Source: Actinoplanes nipponensis
GTDB lineage: Bacteria; Actinomycetota; Actinomycetes; Mycobacteriales; Micromonosporaceae
Assembly (NCBI RefSeq): GCF_016862275.1
Contig: NZ_BOMQ01000026.1
Coordinates: 186,001-250,000 of the forward strand
Reading direction: 5' to 3'
DNA length: 64,000 nucleotides
In this document: positions 1 to 8,760 of the stretch, piece after piece
How the letters are laid out: each line of letters starts with the position of its first letter
Numbering within the stretch: the first letter of the stretch is position 1
Position numbers and translations under genes: made by a program
Notes under the pieces: model-generated
Told to the model about the DNA's origin: nothing
Seen by the model: only the letters and a program-made list of their open reading frames with translations
Databases searched by the model: none

Positions 1-167
1 TCGGCGCCGAGCCACTGCCCGGAGGTGTCGCCGTACTGGCGGAACAGCGTGGTCAGGGCCTTGGCCGAGAATCCGCCGGAGGCGGCCGGCACGGCCGCGG
101 GGCCGGCCGCCGCGGTGACGACGAGCAACAGCAGGGCGGCCCAGCCACCGAGCAACCACCGCGACAT
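1..167 (-). CDS. Secreted protein, N-terminal part only (runs off the window start)
   Basis: Only the first 55 codons are present; the gene continues past base 1. It starts MSRWLLGGWAALLLLVV and continues into an Ala/Gly-rich stretch ending around PAASGG, which is a typical Sec signal peptide (short basic n-region, long hydrophobic core, small residues at the cleavage region), so the product is probably exported. The visible mature start contains TTLFRQYGDTSGQWLGA. This resembles the opening of some actinomycete extracellular proteins in the DUF4185/DUF5005 sphere, but too little is visible to assign a function. An in-frame GTG nine bases upstream (176) could also serve as start. It lies just downstream of, and in the same orientation as, the flippase-like gene. 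Confidence 0.6.
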   Translation of the reverse strand, partial: MSRWLLGGWAALLLLVVTAAAGPAAVPAASGGFSAKALTTLFRQYGDTSGQWLGA

Positions 168-198
168 GACGCGCACCACCGGACCCCCGCCCCCTGGG

Positions 199-1413
199 CT
201 ATTCGATCGATACTGTGCCACGGTCCGGCCGGTGCTCGTGAACCGCCCGGCCCATCCGCCGTCCCACCAGGACGGCCGAGACGGCGAGGGCGAGGGCGGC
301 GGCGCCGAGCGCGCCGAACGCGATGCCGGGCAGGGTGTGCGGCAGCACCAGCCAGGCGGCGGCCACGAAGACCGCGGTCACCATCCACAGTGGCGCCGAG
401 GGCCACGGGGCGTGCGCGGCGACCTGGGCGTTGATCAGGACGAAGACGACCCCGTAGAGGGCGCCGGTGGCGGCGAAGACCGGGGCGTAACGGCCCAGGC
501 CGGCGTAGTCCGGGCCGCCGGCCAGCCGGAACGCCAGCCCGCCGCCGGCCGCGGCGGCCGCGGTCAGCGCGAGCCCGCTGGCGCCGACCAGGATCAGGGC
601 GAGCCGCAGCGTACGGGTGTTGCCCTGGGCCAGCCGCGGCAGCGCCAGCACGGTGACCACCTGCGGCGCCCACAGCGCGCCCTTGGTCAGCACGGTGCCG
701 ACCGCGTACGCGCCCGAGGCGTCGAACGGCAGGAACCGGCGGGCCAGCAGCAGGTCGGCGTACGAGACCACCAGCATCGCCAGCGTCGCCCCGCCCGCGG
801 TCAGCACCGACCGGGCCGCCAGCGGCGAGCCGCCGGCCACCACCCCGGGCCGGCGGGCCAGCACGTGCAGCACCGGCAGCACCAGGATCGCGGTGGCCGC
901 GCCGATCAGCAGCGCCCCGGTCAGCCCGGCGCCGAGGGCCAGGCCGGCCACCACGCCGCCGTACCGGCCGCCGGCCAGCACGGCCAGCCCGGCGGCGAGC
1001 GGCAGGAAACGCTGGTCGCCCTGCATCTCGCCGAGCCAGCGGCCGGCGGCCACCACGCCGACGGTGGAGACGCCGGCGAGCACGGTGGCCATGGCCGGCA
1101 GCCGCAGCACCAGCACCGCCAGCGGCAGCGCCACCAGCAGCGCTCCGGCGGTGACCGCCACGGTCAGCACGGCGGACCGGGTGGCCGGCGACGGGCCGTA
1201 GCGGGCGCGGTGCACGGCCACCGCGATCTGCAGGCCGGTGCTGGCCACGCCGGCGATCGCGGTCATCGCCAGCAGGGTGGCCAGGGCGCTCAGGTCGGCC
1301 GAGGTCAGCAGGCGGGCGCCGAGCACCGGCACGACGTAGGCGAGCAGGTTGGCCAGCACGCCCGCCGCGGTGACCGCGATCCCCGCCACGCCGATGCCCT
1401 CGCGACTGGTCAT
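199..1413 (-). CDS. Polytopic membrane protein of the polysaccharide flippase (MOP/oligosaccharide flippase-like) type
   Basis: The 404-residue product is almost entirely hydrophobic, with about 12 predicted membrane segments separated by short basic loops. The opening (GIGVAGIAVTAAGVLANLLAYVV) and the internal pattern of paired helices match lipid-linked oligosaccharide or O-antigen flippases of the MOP exporter superfamily. The likely role is moving a lipid-linked glycan across the cytoplasmic membrane. The ATG at 1413 is preceded by GGGATGG and beats an upstream in-frame codon that would add 13 non-hydrophobic residues. It is divergent from the membrane glycosyltransferase-like gene at 1482, and its position in an AftD-type envelope locus supports a glycan-export role. 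Substrate is unknown, and an ordinary sugar exporter is not excluded. Confidence 0.7.
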   Translation of the reverse strand: MTSREGIGVAGIAVTAAGVLANLLAYVVPVLGARLLTSADLSALATLLAMTAIAGVASTGLQIAVAVHRARYGPSPATRSAVLTVAVTAGALLVALPLAVLVLRLPAMATVLAGVSTVGVVAAGRWLGEMQGDQRFLPLAAGLAVLAGGRYGGVVAGLALGAGLTGALLIGAATAILVLPVLHVLARRPGVVAGGSPLAARSVLTAGGATLAMLVVSYADLLLARRFLPFDASGAYAVGTVLTKGALWAPQVVTVLALPRLAQGNTRTLRLALILVGASGLALTAAAAAGGGLAFRLAGGPDYAGLGRYAPVFAATGALYGVVFVLINAQVAAHAPWPSAPLWMVTAVFVAAAWLVLPHTLPGIAFGALGAAALALAVSAVLVGRRMGRAVHEHRPDRGTVSIE

Positions 1414-1481
1414 GCTGCCATCCCGTCCGGTAGTTGCGTATCGTGGCGCCACGTAAAGGGCGGATCTTCGAGGGGGCGAGC

Positions 1482-3020
1482 GTGCGGGACCGGCTGGCCC
1501 TGCCGCTGACCGCCGTGGCCGTGACCCTGGCCGTGCTCGCGCCGCTGGCCGCGCCAGGGTACGTGCTCGTCTACGACATGGTCTTCGTGCCCCGCCAGCC
1601 GCTGCGGGCCGAACTGATCTGGCCGTCCGGGACGCTGCCGCGCGCGGTGCCGCTGGACGCGCTGGTCTCGCTGTCGGCCACCGTCGCGCCGGGCTGGCTG
1701 GTGCAGCGGGTGGTGCTGGTGGCCGTGGTGCTGCTCGCCGCGCTCGGGGCGGGCCGCCTGGTGCCGACGGGGCGGCTGCTGCCCCGGCTGATCGCCGCGG
1801 TCGGCTACGCGTGGACGCCGTACCTGGCCGAGCGGCTGCTGATCGGCCAGTGGGGGCTGCTGCTGGCCTACGGGGCGCTGCCCTGGCTGGTCTCCGGGGC
1901 GCTGCGGCTGCGCGCCGGTGACCGCCGCGCCCTGCTCCCGGTGCTCGGTTTCGGGGCGCTGGCCGCGGTGACGCCGACCGGTGGGCTGATCGCGCTGGTG
2001 ACCGTGGTGGTGCTGACGGCCGGCCGGCGGACGGGACGGGCCGCGGCCGCCGCGGCGGCCGGCGGGCTGGCGTTGCTCAACCTGCCCTGGGTGCTGGCCG
2101 GGCTGCTGAGCGGGGCGGACGCGCGCAGCGACCCGGCCGGGGTGGCGGCGTTCGCGGCCCGCGGCACGGACTGGACGGGACCGCTGGGCGCCCTGGCCGG
2201 CACCGGCGGCATCTGGAACGCCCGGGCGACCCTGCCCAGCCGGGAGTCGCCGCTGGCCGCGCTGGGCACGCTGCTGGTGCTGGCCCTCGCCGGCTACGGC
2301 TGGCGGCTGCTGCGCGAGCGGCGTCCCGAACTGGCGCCCCGGCTGGCGGTCCTGGCCGCGGTGGGTTTCCTGCTGGCCGCGGTCGCCGTGCTGCCCGGCG
2401 GGGACGACGCGTTGCGGTGGCTGGTGGCGCAGGTGCCGGGGGCCGGGGTGCTGCGCGACGGGCACAAGTTCCTCATGCCGTACGCGTTGCTGCTGGCCCT
2501 GGGCGCCGCGCTCGGCGCCGAACGGCTCGGCCGGCGCCCGGTCCTGGTCGGGGCGCTGCTGCTGCCGGTCGTGCTGATGCCCGACCTGGCCGGCGGGGCC
2601 GTGGGCCGGCTGCGGCCGGTGTCCTACCCGGCGGACTTCGCCGTGGTCGCCGAGCGGATCGCGGCCGCGCCGGGCCCGGTGGTCTCGCTGCCGTTCGCCG
2701 CCTACCGCACCTACCCGTGGAACGCCGGTCGGACCGTGCTGGATCCGCTGCCCCGCTACGTCGACGCCGACGTGCTGGTCGACGACCGGCTGATCGTCGG
2801 CGACCGGGTGGTGCGGGGCGAGGACCGCCGGGCCGAGGCGGTCCGGCAGGCCCTGGCGGCCGGCCGGCCGCTGGCCGCGCTGGGGGTGCGCTGGGTGGTC
2901 GTGCAGCGGGTGGCGGGTTCCGCGCAGCTCCCGGCGGGTGCGCTGACCGGCTTGCGGCTGGTGCATGCCGGCGCCGACCTCCAGCTCTACGAGAACGGGT
3001 CTTCGCAAACAAGTTACTAG
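1482..3020 (+). CDS. Integral membrane GT-C-like protein related to the AftD/DUF3367 family
   Basis: A 512-residue protein with roughly ten hydrophobic segments over the first 400 residues and a soluble C-terminal 110 residues. Near residue 328 it has an LRDGHKF motif followed by a hydrophobic helix. The large AftD-like protein downstream has the equivalent LRNVHKF at about residue 374, so the two are probably distant paralogues with a GT-C membrane glycosyltransferase fold using polyprenyl-phosphate sugars. GTG at 1482 was chosen because GAGGGGGCG lies just upstream and the N-terminus then leads directly into the first membrane helix; an ATG at 1434 is possible. No catalytic residue can be named with confidence. 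Confidence 0.65.
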   Translation: MRDRLALPLTAVAVTLAVLAPLAAPGYVLVYDMVFVPRQPLRAELIWPSGTLPRAVPLDALVSLSATVAPGWLVQRVVLVAVVLLAALGAGRLVPTGRLLPRLIAAVGYAWTPYLAERLLIGQWGLLLAYGALPWLVSGALRLRAGDRRALLPVLGFGALAAVTPTGGLIALVTVVVLTAGRRTGRAAAAAAAGGLALLNLPWVLAGLLSGADARSDPAGVAAFAARGTDWTGPLGALAGTGGIWNARATLPSRESPLAALGTLLVLALAGYGWRLLRERRPELAPRLAVLAAVGFLLAAVAVLPGGDDALRWLVAQVPGAGVLRDGHKFLMPYALLLALGAALGAERLGRRPVLVGALLLPVVLMPDLAGGAVGRLRPVSYPADFAVVAERIAAAPGPVVSLPFAAYRTYPWNAGRTVLDPLPRYVDADVLVDDRLIVGDRVVRGEDRRAEAVRQALAAGRPLAALGVRWVVVQRVAGSAQLPAGALTGLRLVHAGADLQLYENGSSQTSY

Positions 3021-3065
3021 GTGGTAACGTGCCGCGCACGTCGCTCATGAGAAGGAAGTCGAAAG

Positions 3066-3227
3066 ATGCGCAGAGTCCTCCCGCTGGTCCTTGCCGGTGC
3101 GGTCGCCCTGACCCTCGGTGTCCTCGGCACGGTGGCGTTGGCCTCCTCGCTGACCGGTTCGCCGTCCGAGGCGGCCAGTTCCGTCAAGGGCGCCGACGCC
3201 GCTCCGGGCGTCTACGGCACCAGGTAG
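3066..3227 (+). CDS. DUF2613-type small membrane/secreted protein
   Basis: A 53-residue protein preceded by a good ribosome-binding site (AGAAGGAAG at 3050-3058). It has one hydrophobic segment (LVLAGAVALTLGVLGTVALA) followed by a short polar tail ending in YGTR. Length, single helix and the tyrosine-glycine ending fit the DUF2613 family. In mycobacteria a small protein of this kind (Rv0236A) is encoded next to aftD, and here it also lies between a GT-C gene and the aftD homologue, which supports the call. It probably sits in the cytoplasmic membrane with its tail outside; its function is unknown. Its last 16 bases overlap tail-to-tail with the GT4 gene on the other strand. It is easily missed because of its size. 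Confidence 0.8.
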   Translation: MRRVLPLVLAGAVALTLGVLGTVALASSLTGSPSEAASSVKGADAAPGVYGTR

Positions 3228-4417
3228 TTCTGCTTCACCGGCGGCTCCGCGGCCGTCGTCCGGTTCGCGGCCCTCGCGATGAGGGCCGCGAACTTCTCAC
3301 CCGCCGCGGGCCAGGTGAACTGCGCCGCGTGCGCGCGCGCCGCGGCGCCCATCGCCAGCCGGAGGGTGTCATCGGTCAGCAGCAGCCGCACCTTGGCGGT
3401 GAAGTCGTCCTGGTCGTCGGCGAGCAGCCCGGTCCGCTGGTCCACCAGGGACTCCTCGACCCCGCCGGCGCCGCGGAACGCGACCGTGGGGGTGCCGGCC
3501 GCGCCGGCCTCCACGATGGTCAGGCCCCAGCCCTCCTTCAGCGACGGGGTCAGCGCCACCCAGGCCTCGCTCATCAGCGTGCGCTTGTCCTGGTCGGTGA
3601 CGAAGCCCGCGAAGCGCACCCGCTCGGCGATGCCCAGCCGGGCGGCGTGCTCGCGCAGCTCGGTCTCCCACCAGCCCTGACCGGCGACCACCAGCGACAG
3701 CCCGGGCAGCTCGCCGCGCAGCGCGGCGACCGCGTGCAGCGCCACCTCGACCTGCTTGTGCGGCACCAGCCGGCCCAGCACCACCAGCGAGGGCTCGGCG
3801 GTGCGGGCCACCGGACCGGTGCTCATGTCCGGGGTGCCGTTGTGGATGATGGTCACCCGCTCCGGGTCGACGCCCAGCACCGCGAGCTCGTCGCGGGTGG
3901 CCGCCGAGACGGTGACGTAGCGGCACCGGCGGTAGACGCGCGGCGCCAGCTGCGACTCGATCCACCAGCCGATCCGGGCCAGCCGCGGGGTGAGCACGAC
4001 CGGCCACTGCTCCCGGTGCACATGGTGCACGAGCGCGATGACCGGGCAGAAGGCCCACAGCGGGGACAGGAAGGGCAGCCCGTTGCCGACGTCGACGATC
4101 AGGTTCGGCCGGCCGCCGTGCCGGCGGCTCAGCGGCCCGAAGCCGAGGCAGCCCAGCAGGTAGGCCAGCGCCGCGTGCAGGTAGACCGTGTGCCGGCCAC
4201 CGCGCCGCAGCACCCGCACGCCGGCCTGGGTAACCTCTTCGGCCGGACCCTCCGAGTGCGCCGCGCAGAGCAGGGTGACGCGGTGTCCGCGCCGGACCAG
4301 CTCGCCGGCGATCCGCTCGACGTACACCTCGGAGCCGCCACCATGGGGGTTCCTGGTGTCGCGCCAGTTGAGGAAAAGTACGTGTTCGAGAACGTCGGCC
4401 AATGTGTCCACCCTCAC
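3212..4417 (-). CDS. Glycosyltransferase family 4 (GT-B fold)
   Basis: About 401 residues with the two-domain GT-B layout. The N-terminal acceptor domain contains NPHGGGSEVYVERIAGELVR, the glycine-rich loop typical of GT4 enzymes. The C-terminal nucleotide-sugar domain contains GRLVPHKQVEVAL, then FVTDQDKRTLMSEAWVALTP and KEGWGLTIVEAGAAGTP; the last holds the EX7E-like donor-binding motif. It probably transfers a sugar from a nucleotide donor to a lipid-linked or glycan acceptor at the inner membrane face. The start is uncertain: GTG 4417, GTG 4411 or TTG 4402 are all in frame. The gene is divergent from aftD and convergent with, and overlapping, the DUF2613 gene, placing it in the envelope-glycan locus. 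Confidence 0.85.
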   Translation of the reverse strand: MRVDTLADVLEHVLFLNWRDTRNPHGGGSEVYVERIAGELVRRGHRVTLLCAAHSEGPAEEVTQAGVRVLRRGGRHTVYLHAALAYLLGCLGFGPLSRRHGGRPNLIVDVGNGLPFLSPLWAFCPVIALVHHVHREQWPVVLTPRLARIGWWIESQLAPRVYRRCRYVTVSAATRDELAVLGVDPERVTIIHNGTPDMSTGPVARTAEPSLVVLGRLVPHKQVEVALHAVAALRGELPGLSLVVAGQGWWETELREHAARLGIAERVRFAGFVTDQDKRTLMSEAWVALTPSLKEGWGLTIVEAGAAGTPTVAFRGAGGVEESLVDQRTGLLADDQDDFTAKVRLLLTDDTLRLAMGAAARAHAAQFTWPAAGEKFAALIARAANRTTAAEPPVKQNYLVP

Positions 4418-4497
4418 CCCTACTCGCGAGTAGCATTCGCGGTCGCGTCACACTATGGGGTCCTCCGGCGACTCCGCAATGGTGGAACAGGAGCAAC

Positions 4498-7400
4498 ATG
4501 CGCCCGGCTGTGAACTCGACCGCGGAGCCCGGCACGGTGGACGGCGTGCCCCGGGCGGTCTGGCGGCTGCGCCTGCTGGCGGTCTGCCTCGGCCTGGCCG
4601 CCCTGGCCTTCCTGCAGGACCCGGGGCTGATCGCGATCGACACCAAGGTCGACCTGGCCGTCGACCCGGCCGGCTGGCTGGCCCGCGCGCTGCACGTCTG
4701 GGACCCGGCCGGCACCTTCGGCCAGCTGCAGAATCAGGCGTACGGCTACCTCTGGCCGATGGGCTCGTTCTTCCTGGCCGGCAAGCTGCTGGCCATCCCG
4801 GCCTGGGTGATCCAGCGGCTGTGGTGGGCGCTGCTGCTGACGGTGGCCTTCACCGGTGTGGTCAAGCTGGCCGAGAAGCTCGGCATCGGCACGCCGTGGG
4901 CCCGGATCATCGCCGGCGTCGCGTTCGCCCTGTCGCCGCGGATCCTCACCGAGCTCGGCCCGATCTCGGTCGAGGCCTGGCCGACCGCGCTCGCGCCGTG
5001 GGTCCTGGTGCCGCTGATCGGGCTGCGCGACGGCGCGCCGATCCGCCGGGCGGTGACCCGCTCCGCTCTGGTCGTCGCGTGCGCCGGCGGGGTCAACGCC
5101 ACCGCCGTGCTGGCCGTCGTGCCGCTCGCCGCGATCTGGCTGCTTGGGCTGCACCCGGCCCGGCTCCGGGTCCGCGCCCTGCTGGCCTGGGGTGTCGCGG
5201 TCGGCTGCGCCACCGCCTGGTGGGTGGTGCCGCTGCTGGTGCTGGGCCGCTACAGCCCGCCGTTCCTGGACTACATCGAGACCGCGGACGTGACCACCGC
5301 GCCGACCGACCTGGTCACCGTGCTGCGCGGCGCCTCGCACTGGCACGCCTACCTGGGCGGGTCGTTCGGGCCGCCGTGGACGGCGGGCTGGCGGCTGGCC
5401 ACCGAGCGGCCGCTGGTGGTCGCCACCCTGGTGGTCGCCGGGCTGGGCCTGGCCGGGCTGGCCCGCCGCGGCCTGCCGCACCGCTGGTTCCTGATCACCG
5501 GGCTGCTGGCCGGGCTGGCCCTGGTCGGGCTGGGCCACGTCGGCGCGGTCAGCGGGCTGCTGGCCGAGTCCCAGCGGGCGTTCCTCGACCAGGCCGGGGC
5601 GCCCCTGCGCAACGTGCACAAGTTCGACGTGGTGCTGCGCCTGCCGCTGGCCCTGGGCCTGGCCCACCTGATCGGCCTGGTGCTGCGCGCGGCCGGGGCG
5701 GCGGCCGGCTCGGCCGAGGCCCGCCGGCCCGCCCGGCTGCGCGCCGGCGCGGTCACCGGGGTCGCCCTGGCCGCGGTGGCCGCGGTGGCCACCCCGGCGC
5801 TGACCGGCGGGCTCGCCGCGCAGGGCAGCTTCCACAGCGTGCCCGGCTACTGGCGCGAGGCGTCCGCCTGGCTCGACGACCACCTCGAGCAGGAGCACGT
5901 GCTGGTGGTGCCGGCCTCGCGGTTCCCGCGCTACCTGTGGGGCAGCCCCAGCGACGAGATCACCCAGCCGCTGCTCAACAGCCGCTGGGGCGTGCGCAGC
6001 TCGATCCCGCTGACCCCGCCGGCGACCATCCGGCTGCTCGACGCGATCGACGGCGTGCTGTCCACCGGGGCGGGCTCCGCCGGGCTGGCCGAGCTGCTGA
6101 GCCGCTCCGGGGTGCGCTACCTGCTGCTGCGCGCCGACCTGGACTACGGCCGCTCCGGCGCCACCCAGCCGATGATCGTGCGGCAGGCGCTGCTGCGCTC
6201 GGTCGGGCTCAGCCCGGTCACCGGCTTCGGCCCGTACGTCGGTGGCGGGTCGCTGCCCGGGACGTTCGTCGACAACGGGCTCAACCCCTCGGTGCGGGCG
6301 CTGGAGGTCTGGGAGGTCAAGCGGACGGTGCAGCCGGTGGCCGCGTACGACGCCAGCGCGTTGACCACCGTGGTCGGCGGGCCGGAGTCGGTGCTCGCCG
6401 CGGCCGCCGCCGGCGCGTTGCCGGCCGGGCCCACGGTGCTGGCCGGCGACCGGCCGCGGGGCCTGCCGGACGGCCCGGTGCTGGTCACCGACGGCATGCG
6501 GCGCCGGGAGGTCGCCTTCGGGCTGGCCCACGACAGCGCCTCGGCCACCATGACGGCGGCCGAGCAGCCGCGGCTGGGGGAGCCGGCCCGCGACTACCTG
6601 CCGGCCTGGGGCGACGAGCTGCAGACCACGGCCCGCTACACCGGCATCCAGTCGGTGACCGCGGCCAGCTCGTTCGCCGACGCGCAGCCGCTGTCCGGGG
6701 CGCGGCCGGCGTACCAGCCGTACGCCGCGCTGGACGGCGACCTGAGCACCTCGTGGCGCTCGGCGCCCGGCACGATCGCCACCGGGCAGTGGCTCGAGGT
6801 GCGGCTGCCGTACCCGCGGGTGGTCCGGCAGGTCACCATGACCTTCGACCTGGGCGCCGACTCGGTGCCGACGCGGATCAGCGTGTGGGCCGGGCGCAAC
6901 AAGCCGGTCGGGTACGCCGTCGACGGCACCACCGTCACCGTGCCGCTGGCCGGCGCCCGGCCCAGCGACCGGATCCGCATCGCCGTCGACGAGGTCCTGG
7001 ACGTGCGGTACGGCTTCGGCGGCGTCGGCATCGCCGAACTGGTCATCCCCGGCGTGAGCGCCCAGCGCACCCTGGTCGTGCCCCCGTCACCGGTGACCGG
7101 ACGGGCCCCGGGCCTGGTGTTCTCGGCGGCGCCGCCGGTGCCCGCGTGCTACTTCGACGCCGGCGCGGCGGCCTGCTCCGGCGACCTGGCCCGCGGCTCC
7201 GAGGACGGCGCCCTGATCGACCGCACCGCCACGGTGCCGGTCGCCGCCTCGTACCAGCTCGCGGTGCGGGCCCGGCCCCGGCCCGGCGCGGCCCTCAACG
7301 CGCTGCTCGACGCCGGCGGCGCCGCCGTGACCACCGGCGGCATCACGCCCGTGGTGACCGCCTCCAGCATCGGCATCCCGGAGCCGGCCGCCCGGCCCGG

Positions 7401-8760
7401 CGCGGTGGTCGACGGCGACGCCGGCACCGCCTGGCACGCCGCCGACGAGGACAAGCACCCGTGGCTGCGGCTGACCTGGCCGAGCGCCCGCGCCATCTCG
7501 GGGGTGCGGCTGCGGCTGCCCGCCGCCACCGCCGCGGCGCGGCCCTGGCAGGTCACCGTGCTCGGCGACGACGACGTCCGCACCGGCTTCCTCGACGAGG
7601 GCGGCACGCTGCTGTTCGACCGGCCGATGCGCACCGACGAGATCACCCTGCTGATCGCCGACGCCGTGCCGGCCCGCTCGTTCGACCCGTACCGCAACGT
7701 CTACCGCTCGCTGCCGGTCGGGGTCGCGGAGTTCACCGCGCTGCCCGACGGCGTGCCGCCGCGCACGGCCCGTGACCCGAAGCTGAACTTCGGCTGCGGC
7801 ACCGGACCGGTGGTCGACGTCGACGGCGTCAAGCGCACCACCGCGCTGGTGGCCAGCCGCCGCGACCTGATCGAGCTGCGCGAGGTCGCGGCCCGGGTGT
7901 GCGGCACCAACGCGGCCGTGCCGGTGCCGGTGGGCGCCGGCCGGGCCCGCATCGTCGCCTCCGCCTCGGAGCTGGCCGCCCCGGTGCGGCTGAGCCTGAC
8001 CCCGGTCGGGGCCGGCCAGGGCGGCGGCCCGGCCACGATCGACCGCCAGACCGCGGTCAAGGTCGACGCGTGGGCGCCCACCCTGCGCCGGCTCACGCTC
8101 TACAAGTACCCGAACCCGCGGGTGCTGAGCCTGCGGGAGAACCAGAACCCCGGCTGGCAGGCCACCGTGCGGGGCAAGAGGCTCCAGCCGCTGGTGCTCG
8201 ACGGCTGGCAGCAGGGCTGGCTCGTGCCGGCCGGCGCGAGCGGCGAGGTGGTGCTGCGCTTCGCCCCGGACAGCACCTACGCGACCGCGATCAGCGTCGG
8301 CGCGCTGCTGCTGGCCGGGGTGGCGGTGGCCGCGGTGCTGCCGCAACGCCGCGCGTCGCTGTTGGTCGGCGTGCCGGCCCGCCGCCGGCGCCGGCTGCTG
8401 ACCGCCCTGCTCGGCGGGTTGGCGTTGCTCGCCGTGGGCGGCATCGCGGCCGGTGGCCTGGCCCTGCTCGGCGTGGCCGTGGTGGTGCTGCTGCGCGCGG
8501 TGCAGCCGCATTTCGGCACGCACGACCGGCAGCGCCTGCGCCAGGTGCTGCGCTGGGCGGGCTTCCTGCTGCCGGTGGCGCTGTTCGCGCTGGCCGGCTG
8601 GCTGACGCTGCGCACCACCGGGCACACCGCGCCGCTGCCTCAGCTGGCCGCGCTGGCCGCCGCCACCGGCCTCTGGCTCTCGGTGGTGCTGGGCCGCGGC
8701 GGCCGGGGCGAGCGGGGCCAGCGGTGGCTCAGCCGCTGGAAGGGACGCTCGACGACGTAG
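4498..8760 (+). CDS. aftD: AftD-type alpha-(1->3)-arabinofuranosyltransferase (DUF3367), with discoidin-like domains
   Basis: A 1420-residue membrane glycosyltransferase, in the size range of actinobacterial AftD. Residues 1-430 form a GT-C membrane domain with acidic residues after the first helix (IAIDTKVDL, D48/D52) and an LRNVHKF motif near residue 374. Two F5/8-type-C (discoidin) carbohydrate-binding-like modules follow, marked by ALDGDLSTSWRS and VVDGDAGTAWHA. The C-terminus carries a beta-rich stretch with NQNPGWQATV and then several membrane helices. In mycobacteria AftD adds branching arabinofuranose from decaprenyl-phosphoryl-arabinose to arabinan. ATG 4498 is preceded by AGGAG. The last 121 bases overlap the convergent acyltransferase gene. 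Acceptor and donor in this organism are inferred only. Confidence 0.85.
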   Translation: MRPAVNSTAEPGTVDGVPRAVWRLRLLAVCLGLAALAFLQDPGLIAIDTKVDLAVDPAGWLARALHVWDPAGTFGQLQNQAYGYLWPMGSFFLAGKLLAIPAWVIQRLWWALLLTVAFTGVVKLAEKLGIGTPWARIIAGVAFALSPRILTELGPISVEAWPTALAPWVLVPLIGLRDGAPIRRAVTRSALVVACAGGVNATAVLAVVPLAAIWLLGLHPARLRVRALLAWGVAVGCATAWWVVPLLVLGRYSPPFLDYIETADVTTAPTDLVTVLRGASHWHAYLGGSFGPPWTAGWRLATERPLVVATLVVAGLGLAGLARRGLPHRWFLITGLLAGLALVGLGHVGAVSGLLAESQRAFLDQAGAPLRNVHKFDVVLRLPLALGLAHLIGLVLRAAGAAAGSAEARRPARLRAGAVTGVALAAVAAVATPALTGGLAAQGSFHSVPGYWREASAWLDDHLEQEHVLVVPASRFPRYLWGSPSDEITQPLLNSRWGVRSSIPLTPPATIRLLDAIDGVLSTGAGSAGLAELLSRSGVRYLLLRADLDYGRSGATQPMIVRQALLRSVGLSPVTGFGPYVGGGSLPGTFVDNGLNPSVRALEVWEVKRTVQPVAAYDASALTTVVGGPESVLAAAAAGALPAGPTVLAGDRPRGLPDGPVLVTDGMRRREVAFGLAHDSASATMTAAEQPRLGEPARDYLPAWGDELQTTARYTGIQSVTAASSFADAQPLSGARPAYQPYAALDGDLSTSWRSAPGTIATGQWLEVRLPYPRVVRQVTMTFDLGADSVPTRISVWAGRNKPVGYAVDGTTVTVPLAGARPSDRIRIAVDEVLDVRYGFGGVGIAELVIPGVSAQRTLVVPPSPVTGRAPGLVFSAAPPVPACYFDAGAAACSGDLARGSEDGALIDRTATVPVAASYQLAVRARPRPGAALNALLDAGGAAVTTGGITPVVTASSIGIPEPAARPGAVVDGDAGTAWHAADEDKHPWLRLTWPSARAISGVRLRLPAATAAARPWQVTVLGDDDVRTGFLDEGGTLLFDRPMRTDEITLLIADAVPARSFDPYRNVYRSLPVGVAEFTALPDGVPPRTARDPKLNFGCGTGPVVDVDGVKRTTALVASRRDLIELREVAARVCGTNAAVPVPVGAGRARIVASASELAAPVRLSLTPVGAGQGGGPATIDRQTAVKVDAWAPTLRRLTLYKYPNPRVLSLRENQNPGWQATVRGKRLQPLVLDGWQQGWLVPAGASGEVVLRFAPDSTYATAISVGALLLAGVAVAAVLPQRRASLLVGVPARRRRRLLTALLGGLALLAVGGIAAGGLALLGVAVVVLLRAVQPHFGTHDRQRLRQVLRWAGFLLPVALFALAGWLTLRTTGHTAPLPQLAALAAATGLWLSVVLGRGGRGERGQRWLSRWKGRSTT

